DNA of 64,000 nucleotides from Ktedonobacteria bacterium (GCA_027459785.1 DAIDGU010000046.1:1-64000); one strand, 5' to 3'. Counted from the stretch's first letter, positions 28,531 through 37,845 are shown. Numbers and translations are program-made. Notes: a model not told the origin generated them from the letters alone.

Positions 28531-29778
28531 TCAGTGCGCCTGGCCGGCACTGAGGGTGGTCTGCCAGAGCGCCTGGCCATCCGCTGCATGCAGCGCCACC
28601 ACGCCGCCATCGGTCGGTGGGATGTGGGGGCCGTTGCAGGTGTAATTGCCGGAGCCGCCGACGCCGCCATACAGGGTGTTGCCCACGACAGCGACGGGCA
28701 ACATCGGTCGCTGAGCCGCCGCGCCGCGCCAGCGCACGGTATGGCTGGTGGCGTCCACCGCGCTGATGTCCGTGCCACCCAGGTACAGCGTGTTTTGCGC
28801 GTAGACCAGCGGCATATCCGTATTGGGCAACAGCGGCATGTTGTCATTTTGCGTCAAGGTCCAGGCGACGGTGCCGGTTTGGCTGGTCAGCGCGACGAGC
28901 TGCGCCGCGAAATGGGCATCGGCGGTATACGTTTGGGTGGCGACAACGAGCAGCCCTTGCGCCAGGATGGGGCGCGTTGTCGGTCCGCCAGCAAATTGGC
29001 GCAGCAACAGGCGTCGCCTGTTCGCCGGATTATAGGCAGCGACATCGGTGACTTCGGCGGAGGGCAGCGAGCGCGGCCCAGCGACCGTGCTGTCGATGAT
29101 GCTGTCGTACAGCACGCCTTGCACCAGCACGGGGGTGGTGAATTGGATCAGGGGGGACGAGGAGGGCGTGAACCAGCGCTGCTTGCCGGTGGCGGCGGCG
29201 AGGGCATACAAGCCGTCCGCGCCGAAATAGAGCGTGTCGTTGACCAATGTGAGATCACCCACGATCTCCGGCGGGTTCGGGCCTTCTACCACCGGCAAGG
29301 CAAACGACCAGGCAGGTGTGCCATCCCGCGCATGCACGGCGACCACGCCGGACCCGCCCGCGACATACACCAGGCCAGCGCCAATGACGGGCATCGCCAG
29401 GGCGACCGCAAAGCCCGGCTGGAAAGTGGTTGTATGCCAGATGATTCTGCCATCAGTGGCCGCCAACGCATACAGCGTGGTGGCGCTGCGCACATACACC
29501 ACGCCGGCGACGACAGCGGGCGTCGAAAGCAGTCCGGTCGAAAGTGGGGTGATCCACAGGAGTTTGCCATCGCTGGCCCGCAACGCATAGATATTCCCAA
29601 ACTGGCCGCCCACGTAAATCACGCCGTCCACGACCGCCGGGCGCAATTGCACGTTCATATCGGCGGGCAGCGAGCAGATCCCCCTTACGCTACCCGGTAA
29701 ATCGCATGCCGCCAGCGACGCGGCAAAGATCACAACGCCGATGAGGCGCATCCACCGTGGGGAGAGGTAACGGCGCAT
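28531..29778 (-). CDS. PQQ-type beta-propeller lipoprotein
   Basis: Repeated VYVGGQFGNIYALRASDGKLLWITPL-like units; lipobox AASLAACDLPG. Confidence 0.85.
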   Translation of the reverse strand: MRRYLSPRWMRLIGVVIFAASLAACDLPGSVRGICSLPADMNVQLRPAVVDGVIYVGGQFGNIYALRASDGKLLWITPLSTGLLSTPAVVAGVVYVRSATTLYALAATDGRIIWHTTTFQPGFAVALAMPVIGAGLVYVAGGSGVVAVHARDGTPAWSFALPVVEGPNPPEIVGDLTLVNDTLYFGADGLYALAAATGKQRWFTPSSSPLIQFTTPVLVQGVLYDSIIDSTVAGPRSLPSAEVTDVAAYNPANRRRLLLRQFAGGPTTRPILAQGLLVVATQTYTADAHFAAQLVALTSQTGTVAWTLTQNDNMPLLPNTDMPLVYAQNTLYLGGTDISAVDATSHTVRWRGAAAQRPMLPVAVVGNTLYGGVGGSGNYTCNGPHIPPTDGGVVALHAADGQALWQTTLSAGQAH

Positions 29779-30249
29779 AGGAAGATCCTTTCAATCAATA
29801 GGCACGTCTGCGTATCAAAAGGATCAGACGCTATGGGAGGTGGTTTTGTTGCATGGCATCGTGGTCTCTATCGCGCGATCATGGGATACGGATATCGTCC
29901 GGTGATGAAACGCATGGTTGTGGCATCTCATGAGGGGAAAGGGAAGGAGTTGAACTTCTTTTGATCCCGCTATCAATCGTCCGTCACAGTCCACCATCCT
30001 AGGCGCTGTCTATGGTTAGGCTTCTTTTGCTATGGTCTATGTTTGTGGGCTTTGTCGTCACGTTTCATGCTCGGTTGGCAGCATGCCGTTTTCTTTTTGA
30101 TTGCTGCTCCCATAGTAATCCATGTTCGCGCTCATAGGTTGTAATGATGTTGCCGACGAGGTCAAGCATGCTGGTGATCGAATTATTTTCATCTCCCGCT
30201 CCTGCATCAAGTATATCGGATGCTATGCTTTGCATCATTCACTTGCTTG

Positions 30250-30435
30250 TCACGGTGGCGGAATCCCTAAATCATTGCAGATTTTCCGCACCAGCTTTTC
30301 GCCTATCTCATTATGGCGTGGAACGGTCGAGCTACGACCGGTTACTGGGTTTCGATAGATGGTATGATTGCTTCCTTCGCGTTTAAAGGTACAGCCGTGT
30401 TGTTCTAAATGCTGAATGAAATCGTGGCGCTACAC
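30250..30435 (-). pseudogene. hicA: hicA toxin remnant: GTG start followed by a TAG at codon 2
   Basis: Minus-strand reading: GTG-TAG-CGC-CAC-GAT-TTC, then HDFIQHLEQHGCTFKREGSNHTIYRNPVTGRSSTVPRHNEIGEKLVRKICNDLGIPPP*, a HicA pattern. Confidence 0.75.
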
Positions 30436-30441
30436 ACGTGC

Positions 30442-30657
30442 TTAGATGGTCATGCTTTCACGCAGAACAGGGCGATCAGCGATTTCTTGACGGCTTTGTT
30501 CGCGATTCTCCTCTAAAATCATGTGGATGGCTTCTTTTAAATTTTCGCGGGCCTCATCAAGCGTCGCCCCTTGCGAGTTGGCACCAGGCAGTTCTTCGAC
30601 AGAGCCAATCCACCAGGGACCGTCTTGCTCGAAAATAGCGATAAACGTATTGGTCAT
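30442..30657 (-). CDS. hicB: HicB-like antitoxin
   Basis: FIAIFEQDGPWWIGSVEELPGANSQGATLDEARENLKEAIHMIL. Confidence 0.85.
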   Translation of the reverse strand: MTNTFIAIFEQDGPWWIGSVEELPGANSQGATLDEARENLKEAIHMILEENREQSRQEIADRPVLRESMTI

Positions 30658-30678
30658 GAAAGTATGCCCTCCTTATCT

Positions 30679-30885
30679 TCATTCAAGTATACAATATGAG
30701 GCATCGATCTCCTGATCGACTTCTCTGATCCACTCAGCCATCGCCGCGACATTGGCGGGATCGCTCAGCGTCAGTTCCCACTGCATTTCCGCCTCAAGCA
30801 CCGTCGCTAGCTCGTTCTGGATCGCATCGGGGAGTTGCTCTGCGGCAACGACAGCGGCACGAAAACGATCACTCATTGTTTTCAT
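30679..30885 (-). CDS. Small hypothetical protein (68 aa)
   Basis: Compact ORF just upstream of hicB on the same strand. Confidence 0.5.
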   Translation of the reverse strand: MKTMSDRFRAAVVAAEQLPDAIQNELATVLEAEMQWELTLSDPANVAAMAEWIREVDQEIDASYCILE

Positions 30886-30909
30886 CTTTATCAGGGGCGG
30901 TATAAAAAC

Positions 30910-30959
30910 GAGGTCAGGCGTAGCCTGACCTCAGTGGGTGGAGATGGGGGGGAGTTGAA
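30910..30959. repeat. Distal att site: ssrA 3'-end fragment plus adjacent hairpin
   Basis: gaggtcaggcgtagcctgacctc hairpin followed by the att core; matches 37817-37866 imperfectly. Confidence 0.85.
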
Positions 30960-31099
30960 ATCTTGTTCAAACGTCCGCACTCGTCCATCTCTATGCCTGG
31001 GTCGGCCTATTTCCTGGCTTTTCTTTCCGTCATCATACCACAAAGTCCGTCTCTGTTTTTCGGCTCTGGGGTCAGGGTTGGGGTCAAAGTTTCACTTTG

Positions 31100-31555
31100 C
31101 TATGGCAACTGCACCAAAGCCAGTAGTATACCTTTAAATGTGTGAGGTGTACTTGCCATTGCTTTATCGACAACTTGCCTATACCTTCTTCGTATATCGT
31201 AACGTTCTAACCGAAAATTTGTATCTATGTCGCCATTAAATACAAAATTGCCAAAAGGTGAAAACAAATGCCAAGATTTATCACCAGGGCCATCAATACC
31301 GGTAGCACCGTCTATTTCCCATCTACCTTTTTTTGTTATGAAGTAAAATCTATACGGATTGTTGGGTAAAAGTTGAATGTTAAGTGCGTTAGCAATTTCC
31401 GGTGAAAGAGCTGCTTCAAGTTTGCGCTTGTATTGATTTACATAATCCGCAATTTGTTGCTTTTCTCTTGCCTCTTTGGCTTTTCTCTCTTCCTCGGCAC
31501 GTTGTTGTTCTAATTGCATCAGCCGCTGGATTTCTTTGGGATCTGGCTGAGACAT
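31100..31555 (-). CDS. Element-encoded hypothetical protein with charged N-terminal coiled coil
   Basis: ORF; EQQRAEEERKAKEAREKQQ segment. Confidence 0.6.
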   Translation of the reverse strand: MSQPDPKEIQRLMQLEQQRAEEERKAKEAREKQQIADYVNQYKRKLEAALSPEIANALNIQLLPNNPYRFYFITKKGRWEIDGATGIDGPGDKSWHLFSPFGNFVFNGDIDTNFRLERYDIRRRYRQVVDKAMASTPHTFKGILLALVQLP

Positions 31556-31574
31556 AATGATTCTCCTCTCACTG

Positions 31575-33038
31575 TCACCTCTTTAGGTGAACACATTCTT
31601 GATATGCTCTCACTATACGTGAAGGGCTGGGCTTCGTCAAGTCAAGCTCATATGCATGCTCATCCAAGTCGTACCGCGGCGAAAAGAATAGGTGTTTGAT
31701 AAGTTGCATACCTTCATCGCTGAAAGCATAGGCATAGAGCTTCGTTACCTGTATTGAGGGATAGTTTTCGCACCAGAAATTTATGATGCCTTGCAACAGT
31801 TGGCGAAAGTCGTTTCGATGTTCCGGGCGAATAATGGTAGAGGCAACATAGCCAACATAGCTATGGCCTGGTTCGTACATGTAGATATCGTTGGCGGTGA
31901 TATCCTTTTCGCTCATCTCTCCTTTCAGAATGCGTAGGATAGTTGCCTCATCCATTGGCATAATGGTCAAGGCTCCCCATACATCTTTGCGGTTGTTGGC
32001 ATCGAACATGATACGACAGGCACGTGGGTTCTTCTCCCACCATGTTCGGGTGATGGAAGTATCCACGGCGTTATCTGGGCCATACACTTCGTAATCGAGC
32101 GCCAGGACATAAGGTAGGTCGCTTACTCGTATCCAGTCGGTTGCCGCTTTTTCGGTGGGTTGTTGTATAGTTTGTGTTTGTTGCTTCTCGTGGCGTTTCA
32201 TACGGCGCTGGCGGTTTTTGATGGCACTCTGATATTCCTTTACCAGGTCGGATGTTGGCTTCTTCTCCGTCAGATCCAGCACAAAGGGCTTACGCTCATC
32301 TCCGAGCGGGCCTTTCCCTGCGGGCATGCCAACAAAACCGAGCTTGCGTGCCAGGCGCTCACCGTCTTCGGTATTTGCCATTGTATAAATTCTGCAGATT
32401 GTAACTCCTCGCTCTGCCAGCATGATAAGGTAACGCATTGTTTCGCGTAAGAGGATGGCGGCGTAGAAAGTCGTTCTTAAGTCGTAGCATGCGATAATGC
32501 TGACGACATAGCAATCTAAGGGCATATCAGGCGTAAAGGGGCGATATTCTTCCGGCCTGATATCTGATTCATCCATTTGAAAGTGAATAAGCCGGTCAAT
32601 GATGCCATCAGCCAGGGGACTCATAGTGATACTGCCCGCTACTCGTCCGGTTGCTGTATCTTTCAGCACATGGATACATTCAGGATTGTAAGGGAACCGG
32701 GCCATGATATCTTGTGGCGCGATGATACCCACATCGCCCCATACCGTGCGCTCTATCGAGACAAGCTGCTCTAAGTCTTCAAATGTAGGAACCATAAATG
32801 CTAGCCTCTCTGGTTTCGCCTCATACCCTTTGACATTATCGCTACGTTCCTTCGCCAGCGTGTCAATTGCATTCTTTGGATAAACAGCCTGTTTTCTCAG
32901 TGGCAAGGCAATTTTGGGTATCTGCCCTTGCTCAACAAGATAGTAAAACGTGCTGCGTGGAATATCGAGACGCCGGATAGCTTCGGCGGCGGTGTAGTAA
33001 TCCTGCATAACTGCTGCTCCTGGAAAATGTCCATGCAT
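31575..33038 (-). CDS. N-terminal HTH (MerR/excisionase-like) protein with two GNAT-like regions
   Basis: YYTAAEAIRRLDIPRSTFYYLVEQGQIPKIAL HTH; two internally similar ~200-aa regions resembling GNAT folds. Start may be MQDYYTAAEA. Confidence 0.65.
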   Translation of the reverse strand: MHGHFPGAAVMQDYYTAAEAIRRLDIPRSTFYYLVEQGQIPKIALPLRKQAVYPKNAIDTLAKERSDNVKGYEAKPERLAFMVPTFEDLEQLVSIERTVWGDVGIIAPQDIMARFPYNPECIHVLKDTATGRVAGSITMSPLADGIIDRLIHFQMDESDIRPEEYRPFTPDMPLDCYVVSIIACYDLRTTFYAAILLRETMRYLIMLAERGVTICRIYTMANTEDGERLARKLGFVGMPAGKGPLGDERKPFVLDLTEKKPTSDLVKEYQSAIKNRQRRMKRHEKQQTQTIQQPTEKAATDWIRVSDLPYVLALDYEVYGPDNAVDTSITRTWWEKNPRACRIMFDANNRKDVWGALTIMPMDEATILRILKGEMSEKDITANDIYMYEPGHSYVGYVASTIIRPEHRNDFRQLLQGIINFWCENYPSIQVTKLYAYAFSDEGMQLIKHLFFSPRYDLDEHAYELDLTKPSPSRIVRAYQECVHLKR

Positions 33039-33066
33039 CTATCATACCACACATTGGATGTTTTAG

Positions 33067-33181
33067 ACATCTGGACATTACCAGATGTTTTGGACGTTTG
33101 GAGAATGAATTGGACAGATGGTATTGACATTTTCCGAGTGAGGTGATATCATATGGACAGATGGTAATTACCATCTGTCCA
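33067..33181. promoter_or_regulatory. Operator-like control region with multiple inverted repeats
   Basis: ACATCTGG-6-CCAGATGT (33067-33088); TGGACAGATGGTA half site near 33111; 28-bp perfect palindrome TGGACAGATGGTAATTACCATCTGTCCA (33154-33181). Confidence 0.8.
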
Positions 33182-33440
33182 ATAGCTCTTGAACAAGTGA
33201 ATAGGCCGGACATGGGGGCCATATCCCATGAGTGTCGTCCCAAGAAGCGCACCAAGGCAGCGGGTGGGAGTGTTCAGCCCATAACGACATGTCCCCACTG
33301 CTCAGAGTTAGCGAGACCTTGCAATGGGAAATGGGACGGCACGATGGCGGGCGTGTAACAGGTGCTATGCAGGGTTCGATACCCTGCCGCTCGTCCTCTG
33401 GTTCACTGTGAACCAGAACAACATAAAGGGAGAACACAGC

Positions 33441-33776
33441 ATGCAACTCAATGGCAAAGTCTTGGCAGGTACGACGACGACCATTACCACCAAAAAAGGC
33501 ACGGCGCTGGATAAGACGCGCCTCAAGGTGTTGGACATCGGCGAAGAGGTGGCCGGGGATGTCTCGGTGTACTGGATTGATTTCATCGGTGACACGGCAC
33601 TCACGGAGGATGAATTGGCGGCGGTCAGCCATGAAGAGGTGGTGATTGAGATTCGCCGCATCTCGGCCAGCGGGTCCAATGGCAAGACCTATCTCAATCT
33701 GACGGGCGGTGCGGTGCTGCACGGTGGCATGCCGGTGCAGGCCAAGCTGCTCAAAGATAAAGGGAAACGTGTTTAG
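33441..33776 (+). CDS. Element-encoded hypothetical protein (111 aa)
   Basis: MQLNGKVLAGTTTTITTKKGTALDKTRLKVLDIGEEV... preceded by AAAGGGAGAACACAGC. Confidence 0.65.
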   Translation: MQLNGKVLAGTTTTITTKKGTALDKTRLKVLDIGEEVAGDVSVYWIDFIGDTALTEDELAAVSHEEVVIEIRRISASGSNGKTYLNLTGGAVLHGGMPVQAKLLKDKGKRV

Positions 33777-33845
33777 CAAAAGCGCACGGGGGAAAGTTAG
33801 CGGCTTTCTCCCGTGCTTGTCTGTTCGTAAAGGGAGAACATAGAC

Positions 33846-34055
33846 ATGTTCATTGATACCACATGGCGGCGTCCAGCGCAAGAGACGACCTGGCCCGCTT
33901 CGTATCGTGGGGTTGGCCTGGCTATCGAACGGCTAGCCGATGGCTGGTATATCGGGATGGCAGAGGGCGGCTATCGCTCGCGGCCCTATCCTGATTCACA
34001 AGCGGCACTGGCCGACGTGACGGCATGGATTGATAGCCAGGTGGTGATGCGGTGA
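33846..34055 (+). CDS. Element-encoded small hypothetical protein
   Basis: ORF with upstream AAAGGGAGAACATAGAC, overlapping the next start. Confidence 0.6.
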   Translation: MFIDTTWRRPAQETTWPASYRGVGLAIERLADGWYIGMAEGGYRSRPYPDSQAALADVTAWIDSQVVMR

Positions 34056-34780
34056 CACAACCAGCACCACAAGCAACGGCATCGGCTGATGAACAAGAAC
34101 ACGAATTGCCGATGCTGGCAGGGATTGCGGGTTTCTTCCACTGGCTGGAAGAGTTCTTGGTTATCCTTTCCGGGCCGTTCCTGACCTTCGGGTTGGGCAT
34201 CGGCCTGGTGGATTTGCTGTCGGATGGGGCGTTGTTCGTCAACGCTCCTGCATTACTCTATGTGTGGGCCATCGCTCAAACGGTGGGCGTGGATGGCCAG
34301 CTCGTCGGCACCTGGGCGCGGGTCGGGCGGGCCTTCCGTAAACAGTCCTGGGGGGCGGTGATTGGTTTTGTCATCCTGGGTGTGGTGCTGGCCTATGTCG
34401 GCTTCGTCGCGGCACTGGTCTTCGCCTACCAGCAAGCCTATCACCTGACCACAGCGGGCGCGCTTGCCAAGTTGGGCTTTGATACCGTCACCTGGCTGTG
34501 GCAACGGACGGCGGTCTCTGTCGGTCTGGTGTGTTTGTCGGGCTTGCTGCGCTATCAGAAGCCGCGTCCGGTGGTCGTGGATGTGGAGGCAGAGATCCAA
34601 CGTATCGAGAACGCGCGACGGATTCAGGCGGCGAAAACGGCGGCCCAGGGCGACCGGCTGCGGGGGTTGGTCGGGGTGGTCAAAGGCACGGCGCAGGCGG
34701 CGCAAGGTACGGGAAGTGGTGCATCGGCCTCCCCTTTGCCGTCACACAACGGCCAGGCGAACCAAGGCAAACGGTCGTAG
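34052..34780 (+). CDS. Element-encoded membrane protein
   Basis: Several hydrophobic segments; ATGA-type overlap with the preceding ORF. Confidence 0.65.
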   Translation: MTQPAPQATASADEQEHELPMLAGIAGFFHWLEEFLVILSGPFLTFGLGIGLVDLLSDGALFVNAPALLYVWAIAQTVGVDGQLVGTWARVGRAFRKQSWGAVIGFVILGVVLAYVGFVAALVFAYQQAYHLTTAGALAKLGFDTVTWLWQRTAVSVGLVCLSGLLRYQKPRPVVVDVEAEIQRIENARRIQAAKTAAQGDRLRGLVGVVKGTAQAAQGTGSGASASPLPSHNGQANQGKRS

Positions 34781-34920
34781 TGGGGTTGCGGGCGAACGCG
34801 GAATTACCGTCACAACGGATGACGGCGGCGGAATATGCGCGGTTGCAGGAAGCGCGGGAACGGCTGGGCTTAGGGCATTTGGGCCAGCGCCGGGGGGGAC
34901 GGTCGGCAGCAGGGGACTAA
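34780..34920 (+). CDS. Small ORF (GTG start, 46 aa) overlapping the preceding stop
   Basis: TAGTG overlap; VGLRANAELPSQRMTAAEYARLQEARERLGLGHLGQRRGGRSAAGD. Confidence 0.4.
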   Translation: MGLRANAELPSQRMTAAEYARLQEARERLGLGHLGQRRGGRSAAGD

Positions 34921-34999
34921 CCAAACACCTGTGCTAGAGCATGCTGCACCCCTCTTGTTTTTCGGGGACTGGACGGCCCCCGCTTGACGCCCTCTGACC

Positions 35000-35066
35000 A
35001 GCACGCAGGAAGGGACCCCGTCAAGAGAGGCACGACGCCGACCTTGACGGGGAGGGAATGCGTGCT
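35000..35066. repeat. Nested inverted repeat upstream of rep (candidate origin)
   Basis: AGCACGCA (35000-35007) / TGCGTGCT (35059-35066) enclosing CCCCGTCAAG (35016-35025) / CTTGACGGGG (35043-35052). Confidence 0.7.
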
Positions 35067-35209
35067 ACTGTTGGGCGGCATGCGGGGGCGTCTCGAACCC
35101 CTTGGACCACCTAGACCCCTAGACCACCTGCGCCCAGGGAAAGCTGACCTTTGGGAGTGCGGATACAGTATCACGCACTCCCTAACTTACCACAAGGGGA
35201 GAACGAGAC

Positions 35210-36397
35210 ATGACGTATCAGGTGGTGAACCATCACATAGACACCTTGCTCTTGAATGTCAAGGGCAAGATGCCACAGGCTACGGCTGAACGCCTTGACC
35301 AACTGCAAGGGCTGGCAAAAGAGATAGAGCAGGATGTCCAGAGCGATTGGCAGTTTCGCGGGCATCCGCTCTTCCTGAAACCGCACGGGGCGAAAAATTG
35401 GCGGTGGATTCTGGCGTGTGGGGATGGTTATCTGCATATCGACCTGGGCAAGGGCAAGCTGAACGGCATTATAGCGAAAGTGCGGTTTTCCTCCTTCCTG
35501 CTGCACGAGATGGGGGCGGGCGTGGCGCTCACCGCTGTCTATGCGTTCCTGGCGGCCATGCTGGGCGAGGGGTTCACCTTGCAAGTGAGCGAGGTGCATA
35601 TCTGCGCCGATATCGCTGGGTGGGAACTTTCCCTCGACGATGCCGGGCGGTTCGTCTCGCAGGGGCGGGCCAAATCAGCGCGGCTGGCCGATGACGAGGG
35701 GAGCGCGGATGACGGGCAGATCGTGCGGCTCACCGGGCGGCGTTGCTCGGAATATAAGTTTAGTCAAGGGGCACCGCACTCCTGCGACATCTACGATAAG
35801 ACCTTGGAAGTGAAGGTGCGGGGCAAGCAGTGGTTCCATGAGATTTGGAAGGCCAACGGGTGGGATGGGGAAAGCAAAGTGACGCGGGTCGAGTTTCGCT
35901 ACAAACGGGAATGCTTACATGAGATGGGGATTGAATGCCCTTATGACATGCTCGACCGGCTGCCGGACCTGTGGGCCTACAGCACACAGAAATGGCTCCG
36001 CCATACCGTGCCAGACAATGACAGCAATCAGAGCCGGTGGGACACCTCGGACGTGTGGGACGTGGTGCAAGGGGCATCGGGCAACGATGATGCCGTGCCA
36101 GCCGTGCGTACCAAAAAAGTGGAACTGGACACTGAGCGGTCGCAAGCGGGATTCGTGGGCTACGCGACGAGCTGGGCGATAAGGGCAGTGTGGCTCTTTC
36201 AGGGAGCCATTGAAAACGAGCGGGGCATGCCCAAAGGGTTGCCGCTGGAAGTCGTGGAAGAAGATGGGGGCGGATTCCTGGGCTGGGCGTATGAACAGAT
36301 GCAAGCATACCTCACAGAGCGCAAAGAGGCGACGTTCGCGGAACTGATGCACGCCAAAGGCAAGAAAATTACCAAGCTGTTAGCGGCAGCGGCCTAA
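35210..36397 (+). CDS. Replication initiation factor-like protein (Rep_trans-type)
   Basis: ADIAGWELSL, CDIYDKTLEVKVRGKQWFHEIW, TRVEFRYKRECLHEMG; upstream of xis and int. Confidence 0.7.
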   Translation: MTYQVVNHHIDTLLLNVKGKMPQATAERLDQLQGLAKEIEQDVQSDWQFRGHPLFLKPHGAKNWRWILACGDGYLHIDLGKGKLNGIIAKVRFSSFLLHEMGAGVALTAVYAFLAAMLGEGFTLQVSEVHICADIAGWELSLDDAGRFVSQGRAKSARLADDEGSADDGQIVRLTGRRCSEYKFSQGAPHSCDIYDKTLEVKVRGKQWFHEIWKANGWDGESKVTRVEFRYKRECLHEMGIECPYDMLDRLPDLWAYSTQKWLRHTVPDNDSNQSRWDTSDVWDVVQGASGNDDAVPAVRTKKVELDTERSQAGFVGYATSWAIRAVWLFQGAIENERGMPKGLPLEVVEEDGGGFLGWAYEQMQAYLTERKEATFAELMHAKGKKITKLLAAAA

Positions 36398-36413
36398 CGC
36401 AAGAGGGGGAACG

Positions 36414-36617
36414 ATGAAAAAACGCGCGGTGGTGGAAGAACAGGCACCTATCAAGCTGTTACTGACGGTGGAAGAAGCGGCTCAGGCGTTAGGCTTGGGC
36501 CGCTCGTTGTTGTACGACCTTCTGGCACGCAAAGAGATTTTCAGCGTCAAGATTGGGCGCGTTCGTCGTATTCCCCTTGCGGCTTTGCAAGCATTCATCG
36601 AACAGAAGATAGCGTAG
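36414..36617 (+). CDS. Excisionase-like HTH protein
   Basis: LLTVEEAAQALGLGRSLLYDLLARKEIFSVKIGRVRRIPLAALQAFI. Confidence 0.88.
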   Translation: MKKRAVVEEQAPIKLLLTVEEAAQALGLGRSLLYDLLARKEIFSVKIGRVRRIPLAALQAFIEQKIA

Positions 36618-36633
36618 GGAGGGGGGAAACAAC

Positions 36634-37761
36634 ATGCCTAAAAAACGTGGCAACGGCGAGGGGAATATCAAAAAGCGTTCAGATGGGCGTTGGGAAGCTC
36701 GTATCTCGACAGAGGATGGGAAACGCAAGAGTATATATACCAACACTCGCCAAGAGGCGGCACGGCTCATGAACGCTGCTCTTAAAGATAAAGAGGATGG
36801 TATCCCAATTATTACGGATAGCCAGACGGTCGGGGAATACTTGACCTCCTGGCTTGAAACTGTGCGATATCAGGTCAAGCCTAGCACCTGGCGGCGCTAC
36901 GGAAACTTCGTCAAGGGGCATATCATCCCGGCGCTTGGGAAGATACCGCTCTCGAAGCTTTCCGCTCAGCAAGTTCAGATGCTTTATACAAAGGTGCTGA
37001 ACAAAGGGCTGTCAACGACAACCGTGCATCATATACATGGCATGTTGCATCGGGCGCTCGAAGATGCTCTGAGGATGGCACTTATCCAGCGCAATGTGAC
37101 AGAGATGGTAAAACCGCCTCGTCGTCGGCATCATGAGATGGCTATTCTAACCGCCGAACAGGCTCGAACAATGCTTGCGGCGGTGGTGGGCGATAGATTC
37201 GAGGCGCTCTATGTGCTGGCGCTTACAACAGGCATGCGCCAAGGGGAATTGTTCGCCCTAGAATGGAAAGATGTAGATTGGCAACATAGCACGTTGCTTA
37301 TCCGTGCCTCAGTGCAAGAGGATGGCAGCAAGTTCATAATAGCAGAGCCAAAGACGGCATACTCTCGGCGTCGGATTGGGCTGACGCCAATGGCATTGGC
37401 GGCATTGCAGACGCATCGGGAACGAATCAAACAAGAAAAAGCCTTGCTCGGCGCTGCCTGGGAAACCGCCTATGATTTGGTGTTTCCTAACACTGTCGGC
37501 GGGGTGATGATACCTGATAACTTCGTTAAGCGCAATTTCAAGGCACTGCTGCGGAAAACTGGCTTGCCTGATATCCGGTTTCATGACCTGCGCCATACCG
37601 CAGCTACGTTGATGCTCAGCCGTGGCATTAACCCCAAGGTGGTATCAGAGATGTTGGGGCATTCTGACGTGGGTATCACTTTGCGGATTTACGCGCATGT
37701 GCTGCCGCATATGCAACAGGCAGCGGTGAATGCCATGCAAGCACTATTCGATGAAGAATAG
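36634..37761 (+). CDS. Tyrosine recombinase/phage-type integrase
   Basis: TGMRQGELFALEWKDVD, FHDLRHTAATLMLSRGINPKVVSEMLGHSDVGITLRIYAHVLP. Confidence 0.97.
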   Translation: MPKKRGNGEGNIKKRSDGRWEARISTEDGKRKSIYTNTRQEAARLMNAALKDKEDGIPIITDSQTVGEYLTSWLETVRYQVKPSTWRRYGNFVKGHIIPALGKIPLSKLSAQQVQMLYTKVLNKGLSTTTVHHIHGMLHRALEDALRMALIQRNVTEMVKPPRRRHHEMAILTAEQARTMLAAVVGDRFEALYVLALTTGMRQGELFALEWKDVDWQHSTLLIRASVQEDGSKFIIAEPKTAYSRRRIGLTPMALAALQTHRERIKQEKALLGAAWETAYDLVFPNTVGGVMIPDNFVKRNFKALLRKTGLPDIRFHDLRHTAATLMLSRGINPKVVSEMLGHSDVGITLRIYAHVLPHMQQAAVNAMQALFDEE

Positions 37762-37845
37762 GGCAATTCTGGCGGTTGGGGTCAGGGTTGGGGTCAACAG
37801 GGGTAGCAAAAGCAACGAGGCCAGGCATGGCCTGACCTCGATGGG

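Noticed and set aside
30122-30386. Two small plus-strand ORFs
   Set aside because: Both are antisense to or overlap the hicA remnant and have no supporting motif.
33333-33396. tRNA-like T-arm (CAGGG-TTCGATA-CCCTG) in the element
   Set aside because: I could not fit a complete cloverleaf: the acceptor pairing leaves extra bases after the T stem and there is no anticodon arm.
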